Positions 44,640 through 53,982 of a stretch of DNA of 64,000 nucleotides are shown here, in pieces. The stretch comes from Vibrio zhugei. Lineage in GTDB: Bacteria; Pseudomonadota; Gammaproteobacteria; Enterobacterales; Vibrionaceae. The notes under the pieces were generated by a model. That model saw only the letters and a list, made by a program, of their open reading frames with translations, searched no databases and was not told where the DNA came from. How positions within the stretch are numbered: the first letter of the stretch is position 1; every line of letters begins with the position of its first letter. The DNA is taken from positions 372,001 through 436,000 of the forward strand of contig NZ_CP033077.1 in assembly GCF_003716875.1 (NCBI RefSeq). The letters run 5' to 3'. The translations under genes were made by a program, and so were the position numbers.

Positions 44640-46763
44640 TTAACTTTTCAATTTGCTTAATTGATTGTCCAATTCATCCAATTGCTGGGTGACCTGCTCA
44701 CTACTGTCATTGGTTTGATGAGCAAACTGTGCCAATATCTCCGCGGCATCTTCAATTTTTCTGAGCATGCCTGTGATATCAACACTCACTTGGCTTTGCT
44801 CTTCAGCGGCTGAAGCGACTTGTTGGATATGATCATTGATGAGGTCAATGTCATTCACGATAGAAGAAAGACTGGTATTCACCTCTTCCGTGGACTGAAC
44901 CGATAACGCCACTTTTTCGCCACTGTCGGCAATACTGCTGACCGCAACTTTGACTTCTTGTTGTAGATTATTAATTAATTTATCAATTTCCTCAGTGGAA
45001 TTTTGCGTTTTAGACGCGAGACTGCGTACTTCGTCAGCCACCACCGCAAAACCTCGACCTTGCTCTCCCGCACGAGCCGCTTCAATGGCTGCATTGAGTG
45101 CCAATAAGTTAGTCTGTTCTGCAACACTACGAATCACTTCAAGAATTTGGTTAATATCATCAGAACGAGCAGAGACTTTATCAATCGAGTCTTTGGCACT
45201 TTCCATACTACTGCTAAGTTCTTGCACCGTATTGGTTGACGTCACGATACTACTTTGAGATTGACGAACGGTACCATTCATCAATTTCATTTTTTCTGCT
45301 AACTCGGCTGTAATTTGAGCCACTTCATGGGCGGCTTTCGACATTTCTTGAGTCGACACCACCACGTTGGCGAGCTCTGCTTTTTGTTGTGCGGTCTCTT
45401 CTAATGAACTATGGCTAGCATCCACGTTCTTACCAGAAGATTCACGAACCCGAATACCAATCGATTTAAGCGAATTCACCATATCGCGTAGCTTTTGTAA
45501 AAACACATTAAAGCCAGCACTTAATTCATTTAACTCCGCATGCGCGTTCAGGTTAAGTGTCTGAGTTAGGTCACCATCATTGCCCGATAACTGACCAACT
45601 TGTTCATTGAGTAATTGCAGTGGACGAATAATCGAACGCACGATTAATAACATGAGCAACGTCGCGACAATGGATACAACTACAGCGAGCGTCAACTGTT
45701 CAATAAGGGCTCGTTGCTTGACGTTTTCCATCAGATCCAATTTCGCGTCTAACTTAGCCATGGCAACCGATATCGGTAGGCTAATCAAGAAGTTCCACTG
45801 GGTGCTGGTCTTGCCAAGACTCAAGGGCTGAGCAACCATCAATTGACCGTTTTGCTCCATGACCCCACCTTTATTGGCTAAATCTAGCAAGGCTTGACCA
45901 TTCTCAGTATCCACCGTTTTAAAAGGCTTACCTAAGCTCCCAGTGTATTGACTCGATGCGACGATCAGGCCTTTTTTACTGATGATCGTCACTGACCCTT
46001 GCCCATCATATAGCCCTTTGGACAATTCATTGGCAAACTCTTGCATCACTGGTAAGTCTATGTCAGCACCAACAATGCCTTTGAACACTCCGGACTTGAT
46101 AATAGGCACGGTCAGGCTCGTCATCAACATTTGGCTGCCATTCGGTAAATCAAATAAGTAAGGTTCCACAATACACGCTTTCTTGGTTTCTTTGGGGCAT
46201 AAATACCACTCGGAAATACGTTGTCCGTGATCGTCTTTCTCAGAGATGTATTTAATTTTTGCACTTTCAATCGGGTAGTAAGTGGTGTCACCCTTTTCGT
46301 TTAAGGCCACTGTCACGGCGAAAGAACCGTCATCTTGGGCACTCACATTGGTCTCTTTACCGGCGTATTCACTGTCGTTATTATCAAAAGCATTGGGCTC
46401 AAAAAAGGTATATAAGACACTGCTATGCGGAGCCATTTTCTTTGCCGACTCGATCAAACGTGAGATTTGCTCTCTCGACAAAGGGTTCGATAACGTTAAA
46501 TTATCCGACAGTTGAGCGGCAACCACTTTCGCGACATCTAGGTTTTGCTCAACATACGCTTGGATTTGTTCGCCAGCAATACGAGTATTGAGCTCAAGCT
46601 TTGATATCGCTGATTCTTTAAGATCAGCTGCAGCATCATGCTTCAGTTGGTCACTCAAAGAAGAGATCTTGGAATAGGTCTGCCATGTAAATAACAAAGA
46701 AATAAATAAGATAGATCCGATACTAATAAGCAGTAATTTGTTCTTCAGAGAGACTCTCGACAT
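44640..46763 (-). CDS. Methyl-accepting chemotaxis protein with dCache-like sensor
   Basis: A 707-residue transmembrane chemoreceptor. The order is an N-terminal membrane segment (about 10-30), a large periplasmic dCache-type sensor (about 35-345), a second membrane segment (about 355-375), a HAMP domain, then the signalling coiled coil. The conserved tip lies about residues 550-580 ([20 protein letters not shown]). dCache sensors of this sort often bind amino acids; the ligand is not evident. It acts with CheA/CheW. Confidence 0.92.
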   Translation of the reverse strand: MSRVSLKNKLLLISIGSILFISLLFTWQTYSKISSLSDQLKHDAAADLKESAISKLELNTRIAGEQIQAYVEQNLDVAKVVAAQLSDNLTLSNPLSREQISRLIESAKKMAPHSSVLYTFFEPNAFDNNDSEYAGKETNVSAQDDGSFAVTVALNEKGDTTYYPIESAKIKYISEKDDHGQRISEWYLCPKETKKACIVEPYLFDLPNGSQMLMTSLTVPIIKSGVFKGIVGADIDLPVMQEFANELSKGLYDGQGSVTIISKKGLIVASSQYTGSLGKPFKTVDTENGQALLDLANKGGVMEQNGQLMVAQPLSLGKTSTQWNFLISLPISVAMAKLDAKLDLMENVKQRALIEQLTLAVVVSIVATLLMLLIVRSIIRPLQLLNEQVGQLSGNDGDLTQTLNLNAHAELNELSAGFNVFLQKLRDMVNSLKSIGIRVRESSGKNVDASHSSLEETAQQKAELANVVVSTQEMSKAAHEVAQITAELAEKMKLMNGTVRQSQSSIVTSTNTVQELSSSMESAKDSIDKVSARSDDINQILEVIRSVAEQTNLLALNAAIEAARAGEQGRGFAVVADEVRSLASKTQNSTEEIDKLINNLQQEVKVAVSSIADSGEKVALSVQSTEEVNTSLSSIVNDIDLINDHIQQVASAAEEQSQVSVDITGMLRKIEDAAEILAQFAHQTNDSSEQVTQQLDELDNQLSKLKS

Positions 46764-47072
46764 AATATACCTTCAAATTTTGTAAAGTGCGTCTTAACCC
46801 TTATGTTAGTTAAGCACAAATTTGCGCGTTGTGACTTATTTATAATTGTATCTAAAAGATACGAGATCTTTTTTCATCGTCGTTTCGTAGGGTTTGAAAG
46901 CCACATATCGGCGTTGTTTCTTACCCATGATTTCATGGCTATCATCGCGTCCAGCCCGTCATCGATAAAACCATGCAAAAACCATTCCTAGAAATCAAAC
47001 ACTTAGTCTTGACCTTCCTCTAGGGGGAAGGTGTAGAGTCTCTCAACCGTCATCAACAATGGGGCAAATAAA
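46764..47072. other. Intergenic region leading to a CueR-type promoter
   Basis: This 309-bp stretch separates the leftward chemoreceptor from the rightward small protein gene. The left part should hold the chemoreceptor promoter, which I cannot place. The right end holds the MerR/CueR-type promoter listed next. Nothing else is evident. Confidence 0.4.
47009..47039 (+). promoter_or_regulatory. CueR-type (MerR family) promoter
   Basis: The -35 is TTGACC (47009-47014) and the -10 is TAGAGT (47034-47039), with a 19-bp spacer. The dyad ACCTTCC-N7-GGAAGGT (47012-47018 and 47026-47032) overlaps the -35. The E. coli copA promoter recognised by CueR has the same TTGACCTTCC...GGAAGGT design and 19-bp spacer. 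It lies 33 bp before the ATG of a 35-residue Cys-Cys protein. Confidence 0.7.
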
Positions 47073-47180
47073 ATGGGGTGTTGTAATCAATCACCAAAAG
47101 GTGGGGCGCCACTGGGCGTATTTTTGAAGGTGGTGCTAGGCCTCGGTGTGCTGATTTTTTTACTGGCACTGTGGCACTAA
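47073..47180 (+). CDS. Small 35-residue membrane protein with N-terminal Cys-Cys
   Basis: This small open frame runs M-G-C-C-N-Q-S-P-K-G-G-A-P-L-G and then one hydrophobic segment (about residues 14-34, L-G-V-F-L-K-V-V-L-G-L-G-V-L-I-F-L-L-A-L) ending W-H. Adjacent cysteines at positions 3-4 face the likely cytoplasmic N-terminus and could hold Cu(I) or another soft metal. A CueR-type promoter lies directly upstream and a hairpin terminator directly downstream, so the unit is monocistronic. The ribosome site is weak. I recall no characterised homolog; the copper link is inference from the promoter. Confidence 0.6.
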   Translation: MGCCNQSPKGGAPLGVFLKVVLGLGVLIFLLALWH

Positions 47181-47200
47181 TCATCATGACACTCGCCCGT

Positions 47201-47233
47201 CGTTGGCACGATCCTCCTAGCATCGTGCCAACG
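47201..47233. terminator. Hairpin between the small Cys-Cys gene and the esterase gene
   Basis: A perfect 12-bp stem (CGTTGGCACGAT / ATCGTGCCAACG) with a 9-nt loop lies between two convergent genes. It can end both transcripts. No strong T-run is present. Confidence 0.6.
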
Positions 47234-47240
47234 GCGCGCT

Positions 47241-48113
47241 TTATTGATGCGACGGGCCCTTCGCTTTATTGACCGAACGGAAAAATTGCGTCATATCTTG
47301 CAGTGCCGTTGCACTGCCCGGATAAAACCAAATCTGGTTCGCTAAAATATCGACATGCCCGACCCCTGGGTATATTTTACTCTCGACGGGCACACCTTTT
47401 TGATGGCACGTCGCGACCAGTGCATCGAGGTTACTACGCGCGACTTCCTCATCATCGCTTCCCCAAAGCAATAACATCGGTGGTTCACTACCATCGATAA
47501 ACGTAGTCACTTGCATTTGTGAATAACGTTCTGGCGGCGCAAACATCTTTTTTAAATCATTAGCTTGTGGCACAAAATCATAAGGGCCAGCTAAACCAAC
47601 GAAGGCTTTGATCAGGCTTCGGTCTTTTCCAACCGCATTTAGATACCGCTCATCGGCCGTCAGCAATGCACCGATATGCGCCCCAGCAGAGTGACCAGCC
47701 ACAAAGATTCGATGAGGATCCCCACCATAGGCTTGAATATGCTCATCGACCCAAGCTAACGCTTTCGCCCCATCTTGCACAAACACAGGAAAACGCACTT
47801 GCGGATATTTGCGATAATCGGCGATCACCGTAACAAAGCCTTGGTTGGCGAGCTTGTTACCAATAAACGCGTACATGTCTTTTGAGCCAGACTCCCAGCG
47901 CCCACCATAAAAAAACACGATCACGGGTTTTGAGGTATCTTTCTGCTTTGCTGGCTCATACACATCCAGTTTTTGCAGAGGATCATCACCAAACGCAATA
48001 TTTTTCACGATGGTGTTGTGACTCCATTTCGCAGGAATATTGGCGACCTCTAGCCCCAATGTTGTGCAAGCGGATAATAAGAGACTGCCCATCGCAATAA
48101 AAAGTGATTTCAT
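47241..48113 (-). CDS. Lipoprotein alpha/beta hydrolase (carboxylesterase-like)
   Basis: A 290-residue exported lipoprotein: the signal M-K-S-L-F-I-A-M-G-S-L-L-L-S-A-C has its lipobox Cys at residue 16. The fold is alpha/beta hydrolase, with the oxyanion loop F-F-Y-G-G-R-W, nucleophile Ser in A-G-H-S-A-G (about residue 143), Asp probably in G-S-D-D-E-E, and His in G-V-G-H-V-D. It is related to the hormone-sensitive-lipase/kynurenine formamidase-like esterases. The substrate is unknown. It has a standalone gene. Confidence 0.85.
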   Translation of the reverse strand: MKSLFIAMGSLLLSACTTLGLEVANIPAKWSHNTIVKNIAFGDDPLQKLDVYEPAKQKDTSKPVIVFFYGGRWESGSKDMYAFIGNKLANQGFVTVIADYRKYPQVRFPVFVQDGAKALAWVDEHIQAYGGDPHRIFVAGHSAGAHIGALLTADERYLNAVGKDRSLIKAFVGLAGPYDFVPQANDLKKMFAPPERYSQMQVTTFIDGSEPPMLLLWGSDDEEVARSNLDALVATCHQKGVPVESKIYPGVGHVDILANQIWFYPGSATALQDMTQFFRSVNKAKGPSHQ

Positions 48114-48319
48114 ACTGTTTCCGCCCTAACCAATAAATACATTGTCATCAACACTCTGATCTTTCCTAGGTTGCTAGCGATAAGCAACCAGATAAGCCAC
48201 TATAAATCATTGTGCTCATGACACCAATGTTCGTACCAGCAAAGTGGGCAAAAACGACCATCGCTGTTTGGCTCTCGATCCTCTATGCTTAGATGAAAAC
48301 ATGCATGGAATATTGGCCT

Positions 48320-49027
48320 ATGAAGATACTGATCATTGGTGGAACAGGCGGAATTGGCCGCGCTATCATCGAATACTGCCTGAGCAATGACGAACATACC
48401 ACTGTGTATGCCACCTATCATTGCACACCGCCCTCAATCGACCATGAGCGTGTCACTTGGTATAAAACCGATGTCAGCTCAGAAGCGGATGTGTTTGCGT
48501 TATCACTGCGCCTCACTAAGTTCGACCTACTGATTAATGCGGTTGGAACCTTACATTCGCCCGATCACAGGCCAGAGAAATCCATTAATGAGTTTGACCT
48601 CGATTTTTTTCAACACAACTTCAACGCGAATACTGTCCCGACGCTGTTATTAAGCAAACATTTTGCCCTTCATCTTAAAGCGAAATACCCCACTTATTTC
48701 ATTGCGCTTTCTGCCAGAATTGGCAGTATCGAGGATAATCGTATCGGTGGCTGGGTCAGTTATCGCTGTTCAAAAGCGGCCTTAAACATGGCCATTAAAA
48801 CAATCAGTGTGGAATGGAAAGTCAAACAACCCAACTGTTGTATTATCGCGTTTCACCCAGGTACCACCGATACCGAATTATCCAAACCATTTCAAAAGAA
48901 TGTCGCACCACAGCAACTGTTTTCGCCCCGCTATGTCGCTCACTGTTTATTAGATGTGATACACAATCTCACACCCGAGAACACCGGTCGCTTTTACAGT
49001 TACAGCGGTGAAGAGATCCCTTGGTAA
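48320..49027 (+). CDS. Short-chain dehydrogenase/reductase (CsgA/sepiapterin-type)
   Basis: A 235-residue cytosolic SDR. The cofactor motif is G-G-T-G-G-I-G (residues 7-13). N-A-V-G is near residue 74. The catalytic Ser is in A-L-S-A-R-I-G, and Tyr-Lys is in V-S-Y-R-C-S-K (about residues 147-153). It resembles the CsgA-like SDRs annotated as C-factor. The substrate is unknown. The start is the ATG before K-I-L-I-I-G; an in-frame ATG 27 nt earlier lacks a site. It is a single gene. Confidence 0.85.
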   Translation: MKILIIGGTGGIGRAIIEYCLSNDEHTTVYATYHCTPPSIDHERVTWYKTDVSSEADVFALSLRLTKFDLLINAVGTLHSPDHRPEKSINEFDLDFFQHNFNANTVPTLLLSKHFALHLKAKYPTYFIALSARIGSIEDNRIGGWVSYRCSKAALNMAIKTISVEWKVKQPNCCIIAFHPGTTDTELSKPFQKNVAPQQLFSPRYVAHCLLDVIHNLTPENTGRFYSYSGEEIPW

Positions 49028-49073
49028 AGGAAGCGCTTATTGGCATACCTCGGTGTGACGCTATCGTATTCAG

Positions 49074-49673
49074 TTACGTATTAGGCTCGGCCTCGAGAAC
49101 ACGTTGATTCTGCCGAATATGAGTGAGGTGTTGCTCGTAAAAAGGCTGGCTCGCAGCACCATGCTGTATGGCTTTTTTATAGATGGAAGCGACGAATATA
49201 TCCGCCAAACTGAATGCTTGCCCAATCGCATAATTCGATTGAAGACAGATCGTGGGACGTAAGATGTCAAGGCAGCGTAGGATCCACGCGCCACGCAATT
49301 CACGCTTGGATACCTCATCGAGTTCTGGACGTAAAAACCCCAAGACCGTGCGGTTTTGCGGCGCATGAATACTGGAATTAACATATTCACAGACGCGGCG
49401 GATGGCTGTTTTTTCATTGAGGTCTTGCCCCAAGAGTGAAGAGGAAGGAAACCGTTCTTCAAGATACTCAAGAATGGCCATGGATTCAGAAAATACCGTG
49501 CCATCAACAGACAGTGATGGCACGTAACCGTACGGATTAATCTCTCGATAGGTCGTGGACAGTTCTGCGGATGTGACCCCAATTCTTTGGTAAGCAATGC
49601 GCTTAAAATTCAGCGCCCACTCTACCCGCTCAGAGCTATTCGAGCCTTTTGCGCTATACAAAATAATATCCAT
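49074..49673 (-). CDS. Glutathione S-transferase family protein
   Basis: A 199-residue cytosolic GST. The thioredoxin-like N-terminal half begins M-D-I-I-L-Y-S-A-K-G-S-N-S-S-E-R. Its glutathione-binding turn is G-Y-V-P-S-L, followed by F-S-E-S-M-A-I-L-E-Y-L-E-E (about residues 61-73). The all-helical C-terminal half has S-L-A-D-I-F-V-A. The Ser-rich active site recalls zeta-class enzymes (maleylacetoacetate isomerase), but no tyrosine-degradation genes are adjacent. Convergent with the SDR. Confidence 0.85.
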   Translation of the reverse strand: MDIILYSAKGSNSSERVEWALNFKRIAYQRIGVTSAELSTTYREINPYGYVPSLSVDGTVFSESMAILEYLEERFPSSSLLGQDLNEKTAIRRVCEYVNSSIHAPQNRTVLGFLRPELDEVSKRELRGAWILRCLDILRPTICLQSNYAIGQAFSLADIFVASIYKKAIQHGAASQPFYEQHLTHIRQNQRVLEAEPNT

Positions 49674-49885
49674 ATCATCTCAACTTAGTAATGGTGGCTG
49701 AAACACCGCTCCTACAGACACTAGCATTCCTGCCACCATAAAACTGAGATCAGACTCTGACACTCGCGAACGTAGCCGGCACCATTACATCATCGCCGTC
49801 TCTCTTGCACAGGGACGCTGTCACGGTGCGGTATTGGCTTTGTCACACGATGAGATAGCCAGTATGACCTATCTTGCAATAGGCC

Positions 49886-50794
49886 TTATCCGTTGTCCGT
49901 TAGCTCCGTCAGCGCGTCTTTGTCTTTACGCGGAAGATTCAATAGCGTAATACCCAACAGAATAAGGGCGATAGACACCAGCATATCTAATCTCACTGTC
50001 TCTCCCAACAACATAACAGCAAACCCAATGCCGAAAAGAGGCACGAGGAAATTGCTATAAGACAAATACACCGCATTCGTTCCTTGCGCTAAAAGCAACA
50101 TCAGCAAAAAGGCGATTGCTGTACAGAACACAGCTAAGTAGACAACGCCTGACAGCACCGGTAGTGAGGAGGTTTGGAGCAAAGATAAGTGCTGATAATT
50201 AAGCGGTAGTAGCAGGATCACCATGATCATCAATGCTGCCGTACTGATAGAAAGCCCCGAGTAATTACGTGCATACTCGGCAACCACATTCACCACAGCA
50301 AACATAAATGCCGCACCGATAATACAGGCCACTCCAAAAACGTCCGCGGTAATTTTCAAGCTTTGATAGCTCATCACAACAATCCCCGACAAGCCAAAAC
50401 CCAGTGATACCAACTGATACAGCTGTGGTTTTTTCAACTCTCGGCCCGGAATCAAGTAAGGAAGCAAAAAAGTAAAAAATGGCGAGCTAGCAATTAAAAT
50501 GGAAGAGAATCCTGCAGTGACGGTTTGCTGACCATTCGCAATCAAGTACTGCGCTAAGAAATCACCGGAAACACCCAACAAAGCGGCTAATACCCAGAAT
50601 TTTATATCAGTGGAAAATCGGTCTTTCTTCCAGAACATACACACAAGTAGGACGAAAAAGCCGATAAAAATACGGAAAAATGTGATGGATTCCGCGGACA
50701 TATCATGATTGATTAAATACTTGATCACAGGAAACTGGGATCCCCATAACGCAGAGATCAACAACAGAATAAAAATAGCAAATGACTTATTCAT
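49886..50794 (-). CDS. DMT superfamily transporter (EamA family)
   Basis: A 302-residue inner-membrane exporter with about ten hydrophobic segments arranged as two EamA repeats. The first begins S-A-L-W-G-S-Q-F-P-V-I-K. The second ends L-L-G-E-T-V-R-L-D-M-L-V-S-I-A-L-I-L-L-G-I. EamA proteins export amino acids or metabolites; the substrate is unknown. The start is the ATG at 50794. A TTG ten codons earlier is possible, and the AGGAG sits unusually far from the ATG (about 14 nt). Confidence 0.85.
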   Translation of the reverse strand: MNKSFAIFILLLISALWGSQFPVIKYLINHDMSAESITFFRIFIGFFVLLVCMFWKKDRFSTDIKFWVLAALLGVSGDFLAQYLIANGQQTVTAGFSSILIASSPFFTFLLPYLIPGRELKKPQLYQLVSLGFGLSGIVVMSYQSLKITADVFGVACIIGAAFMFAVVNVVAEYARNYSGLSISTAALMIMVILLLPLNYQHLSLLQTSSLPVLSGVVYLAVFCTAIAFLLMLLLAQGTNAVYLSYSNFLVPLFGIGFAVMLLGETVRLDMLVSIALILLGITLLNLPRKDKDALTELTDNG

Positions 50795-51440
50795 AGTAAG
50801 TAACTTAACTCCTCTAAATTTCAAATGAGAGCACTTATCCGCGACAACGAAAGCTTGGCGAGCTCCATCACCCTCATCAATCTGGGTGTGATTCCTCGCG
50901 AAGGTAGCGGCTGGTTGTTACCGCGATAAACGGCAATTCCCAACATGTCGGGTCGAACAAGTGAATCGTTTTTATGATTGTTACGCTTTCTCAGCGATCA
51001 AATGCCCATCATTACAAAGGGCAAAGCGATACGACATCGCGAGCCAATGCAAGCTGGATTGGACCGTTGATAAGAAAGGTAATAGTTAGGCATACAATAC
51101 TGTTAGGGAGATGATTTTATCGCTCTCACGCTGCCGTCGCACTTTATGAAGCACAAAGTGGACAAGCGTATTTCACCGTTCAAGAACCGAGAAAGTCAGG
51201 TTTGCGACTCACACGTCTTATTTCGGAGGATGCGAGCGGGATTGTATACCAAAGCGTAGCCAAAGTTAATACCACCATACTTTACCGTGGCGCGATAGAG
51301 AAAAAGAAAACAAGACAAGTGTCGACGAATGGAGCATCACTAGGAGGGAGAAAGCAGTCTATATCAGTAAACGGGTTCGCGTTGCAGAGTAGCGCCAAAG
51401 TCAATCTATGACGCTACTCCACGAATATTACACTAATGGA
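50795..51440. other. Intergenic region with a start-less open frame
   Basis: No confident gene. A rightward frame is open from 51115 to a stop at 51409-51411 (98 codons) without any ATG near its beginning. Its translation looks protein-like and contains the similar stretches S-V-A-K-V-N and S-S-A-K-V-N. It may be the decayed end of a lost gene. The rest holds the promoters of the leftward exporter gene. Confidence 0.35.
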
Positions 51441-51896
51441 TTAAAACCAAGGCTTATGGCCGACCACGTAGGTTTGTTCAAACTCTTCATCGGATTTGAC
51501 TAAATAAAGAACAAACTCAACAAAGGCGATAATTCCAATAATCATAGATGGAATGCCGAGTAAGATAAACCCGAATAAAAACAGCAATAGCATAATAACG
51601 CCTTGCTTGGTGTAACCTAAATAAAATTTATGTGCACCAAATGCGCCAAGGAAGAAAGCAAATAAAGCGGCAGCGATTTTCTTTGATCCCGCTTGCGAGA
51701 GACCTGCACTCGCACTTGCATCCACATAGATTGCACTTGCCTGTTGTTCTACTGCTGAAAAATCCACTTTAGTACCGGCTTTCGGTAATGTTGCCGCTTT
51801 CCATTCTTGAATATCGAAATTGTATCGTTGCCCATCATCACCAGAAATAATGCCAACTCGATCTACATCATTATAATCGAGAATTGTACCTTTCAT
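51441..51896 (-). CDS. TM2-domain protein with N-terminal beta-barrel-like domain
   Basis: A 151-residue membrane protein. The first 60 residues (K-G-T-I-L-D-Y-N-D-V-D-R-V-G-I-I-S-G-D-D) look like a small OB/cold-shock-type fold. A TM2 domain follows: A-A-A-L-F-A-F-F-L-G-A-F-G-A-H-K-F-Y-L-G-Y, then a second hydrophobic pair about residues 95-130. TM2 proteins are small two-helix membrane proteins of unknown function. GGCGAGGT precedes the ATG. A strong hairpin lies in the leader. Confidence 0.83.
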   Translation of the reverse strand: MKGTILDYNDVDRVGIISGDDGQRYNFDIQEWKAATLPKAGTKVDFSAVEQQASAIYVDASASAGLSQAGSKKIAAALFAFFLGAFGAHKFYLGYTKQGVIMLLLFLFGFILLGIPSMIIGIIAFVEFVLYLVKSDEEFEQTYVVGHKPWF

Positions 51897-51924
51897 ATTT
51901 ACCTCGCCTTTTTTATTTATTTAA

Positions 51925-51965
51925 TTATCACTAAAGTTCACTCAAACAGAAAACTTTAGTGATAA
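51925..51965 (-). promoter_or_regulatory. Long perfect inverted repeat in the TM2 gene leader
   Basis: TTATCACTAAAGTT and AACTTTAGTGATAA form a 14-bp perfect stem with a 13-nt loop, ending about 29 bp before the ATG. It is either an RNA hairpin controlling expression or a large operator. No T-run follows on the coding strand. Confidence 0.5.
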
Positions 51966-52341
51966 CTTTGAAAAGTCGATAATATAGAAATGTTTCTATT
52001 TATCCAATCATTTTATTGTCGGTAATTAAACACCCTTATCAGAGCAATAAATCCGTTAACGCATGCAAACAGACTTTATACTGGTTTCCACTGCACGATA
52101 CACGGTAAAGCTTTCATGCTTGGGAGAAAAATCATTCGTTAATGGCGCTTCAATGTCTACCTTCCACTCAACTTAAAAATATACCTCTTATTTTAAAGTT
52201 ATCCATTACCGCTATTAATAAATCAAAAAATAGAATTGTATTCCATAAAAAATAAAACCAGTCATTCATACTCCTTCTATTAAACCTCCAATCGATACAC
52301 GCTTACTTCTCGTGCTTTTCCCTTCATGCGGTTTGTCATCT
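51966..52341. other. AT-rich stretch upstream of the IS10-like element
   Basis: About 375 bp without a recognisable gene. Joining it to the sequence beyond the element gives only a short frame ending in a stop after the duplicated 9-mer. The insertion probably fell between genes. Confidence 0.4.
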
Positions 52342-52350
52342 CGCCCAAAT
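52342..52350 (+). repeat. Target-site duplication, left copy (9 bp)
   Basis: CGCCCAAAT, identical to the right copy at 53685-53693. It immediately precedes the left terminal repeat of the IS10-like element. Nine base pairs is the duplication length of IS10/Tn10. Confidence 0.9.
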
Positions 52351-53684
52351 CTTACGAATCCCCTCATAATTTCTATATAAAACAATGAGTAGACGCACAT
52401 CGCTCATTCTGATCTAATGAATTTCGCCAAAAACACACTTGATTCAATGAATTTAATAGGGAGCCCTAACGATGCGCGATGTTCAAATTCTACAGCAAAC
52501 TCTTGAAAACCAATGCCCTGGTATTCACAAAAAACGACTTAGATCTCTTATGCTTGCAACCAGAGCGGTACTGGGCGGCTCTGATCTCACCCTCACTAAA
52601 ATTGGACGAGCTCTCGACACTGATACCACGGTGAAACATGCCATCAAACGTATTGACCGATTGCTTGGTAATCGCAGTCTACATCGTGAAAAAGAGTCCA
52701 TATATAAATGGCATGCGTCCCTTATTACCCGAGCCAATCCTTTTCCTGTACTACTGGTTGATTGGTCGGATGTTCGTGAGCAACTGCGCTATATGACATT
52801 GCGAGCTTCGATATCCGTTAAAGGTCGCGCCGTCACGCTTTATGAACAGGCATTTGAGTACAAAAACTACAACTCACCCAAGAGCCATCAGCACTTTCTC
52901 GATAAGCTTCAATCCTTGCTCCCCCAAGGTTGCACCCCTATCATTATCTCCGACGCTGGCTTTAGAAATACGTGGTTCAGGCAAGTCGCCAACAAAGGTT
53001 GGTTCTGGCTTGGGCGTGTACGGGGCGAAGTCTCGATTAAGTGTGGCGAGAGCGCTTGGCAATGGAATAAAGCCTTTTACCCTCAAGCGACTGATAAGCC
53101 GCTGTTTTTAGGAGAAAGCCAACTGGCTAAGCGCTCACCGCTTCAGTGCTTTGCTTACTTATACAAGAGTCATCCCAAAGGCAGAAAAGCCCATCGGCAT
53201 AGTCGAACCTGTCAGAAACACTCGGCTGGAAAAGTGTTCCATAAAGGAGCGAAAGAGCCTTGGCTTCTGGTCACTAACATCCCCAACCATGTACTTAACG
53301 GCATTAAAATTACCCGTTTGTACGCCAAAAGAATGCAAATTGAAGAGTCGTTCCGAGATCTAAAAAGTCCAGCCTACGGGTTGGCGCTTCGCCATAACCG
53401 AACACGTTGCACCAAACGTATTGATATCTTGTTGCTCATGGCATTGATGGCCGAAATCATCATGTGGTGGAATGGCTTAATCGCCATGCAAGCCAAATGG
53501 CATTATGACTTCCAAGCCAACACCATCAAGCATCGCCGTGTGCTCTCCATTCCTAGACTTGGTAAGGAAGTACGTTGCCACCGAAGATACCGAATACAAG
53601 AGTCCCAATATCATTGGGCAATGGTCGAATATCAACGCCTTACGCATACCTGTGGGTTGGGGGAATTATGAGGGGATCCGCCAG
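52351..53684 (+). mobile_element. Complete IS10-like element (IS4 family), 1334 bp
   Basis: The element has 23-bp imperfect terminal repeats: left CTTACGAATCCCCTCATAA..., right (inward) CTGGCGGATCCCCTCATAA.... They share the IS10 core ATCCCCTCATAATT. It carries one intact transposase and is flanked by a perfect 9-bp target duplication. Length is close to IS10 (1329 bp). The exact duplication and intact frame suggest recent insertion. Confidence 0.93.
52472..53671 (+). CDS. IS4-family transposase, IS10 group
   Basis: A 399-residue cut-and-paste transposase resembling IS10 transposase along its whole length. DDE residues are D in L-V-D-W-S-D, D in I-I-S-D-A-G-F, and E in the Y-x-x-x-M-Q-I-E-E-S-F-R-D-L-K-S block. 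R-I-D-R-L-L-G-N-R near the N-terminus is typical. The stop lies inside the right terminal repeat. The start is the ATG after A-T-A-rich leader; GGAGCCC precedes it. Confidence 0.93.
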   Translation: MRDVQILQQTLENQCPGIHKKRLRSLMLATRAVLGGSDLTLTKIGRALDTDTTVKHAIKRIDRLLGNRSLHREKESIYKWHASLITRANPFPVLLVDWSDVREQLRYMTLRASISVKGRAVTLYEQAFEYKNYNSPKSHQHFLDKLQSLLPQGCTPIIISDAGFRNTWFRQVANKGWFWLGRVRGEVSIKCGESAWQWNKAFYPQATDKPLFLGESQLAKRSPLQCFAYLYKSHPKGRKAHRHSRTCQKHSAGKVFHKGAKEPWLLVTNIPNHVLNGIKITRLYAKRMQIEESFRDLKSPAYGLALRHNRTRCTKRIDILLLMALMAEIIMWWNGLIAMQAKWHYDFQANTIKHRRVLSIPRLGKEVRCHRRYRIQESQYHWAMVEYQRLTHTCGLGEL

Positions 53685-53693
53685 CGCCCAAAT
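53685..53693 (+). repeat. Target-site duplication, right copy (9 bp)
   Basis: CGCCCAAAT, matching the left copy. It follows the right terminal repeat directly. Confidence 0.9.
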
Positions 53694-53904
53694 AACCTAT
53701 TCCAAGCTTAGTAATCACCGATTTTGAGCGTTCATTACCCACTAAGTGCATAACTTGCAGTGTAGTTAAACTGCAATACTCTTTTGCAAAAGCGATCAAG
53801 CAGCGGCAAGCCTCCGTCGCGCAGCGATAATCCCAATAAGGTGTACCAATCCAATAAGCAATATATGATTAAAAATCACAGAATGATAATAAATAGGCAA
53901 TATA

Positions 53905-53938
53905 AAAAAGCCCCTGCAGGCGAAGCTGCAAGGGCTAT
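53905..53938 (-). terminator. Terminator of rhlE
   Basis: An 11-bp stem with one mismatch (AGCCCCTGCAG / CTGCAAGGGCT) is followed on the minus strand by six T, 45 nt after the helicase stop. Confidence 0.85.
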
Positions 53939-53982
53939 AAAATTCTTAGTCACCGACGACCATCGCGACCTTAATTCGTCCG

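Noticed and set aside
53151..53711. Extra frames inside the IS10-like element
   Set aside because: They overlap the intact transposase in other frames and show no motifs.
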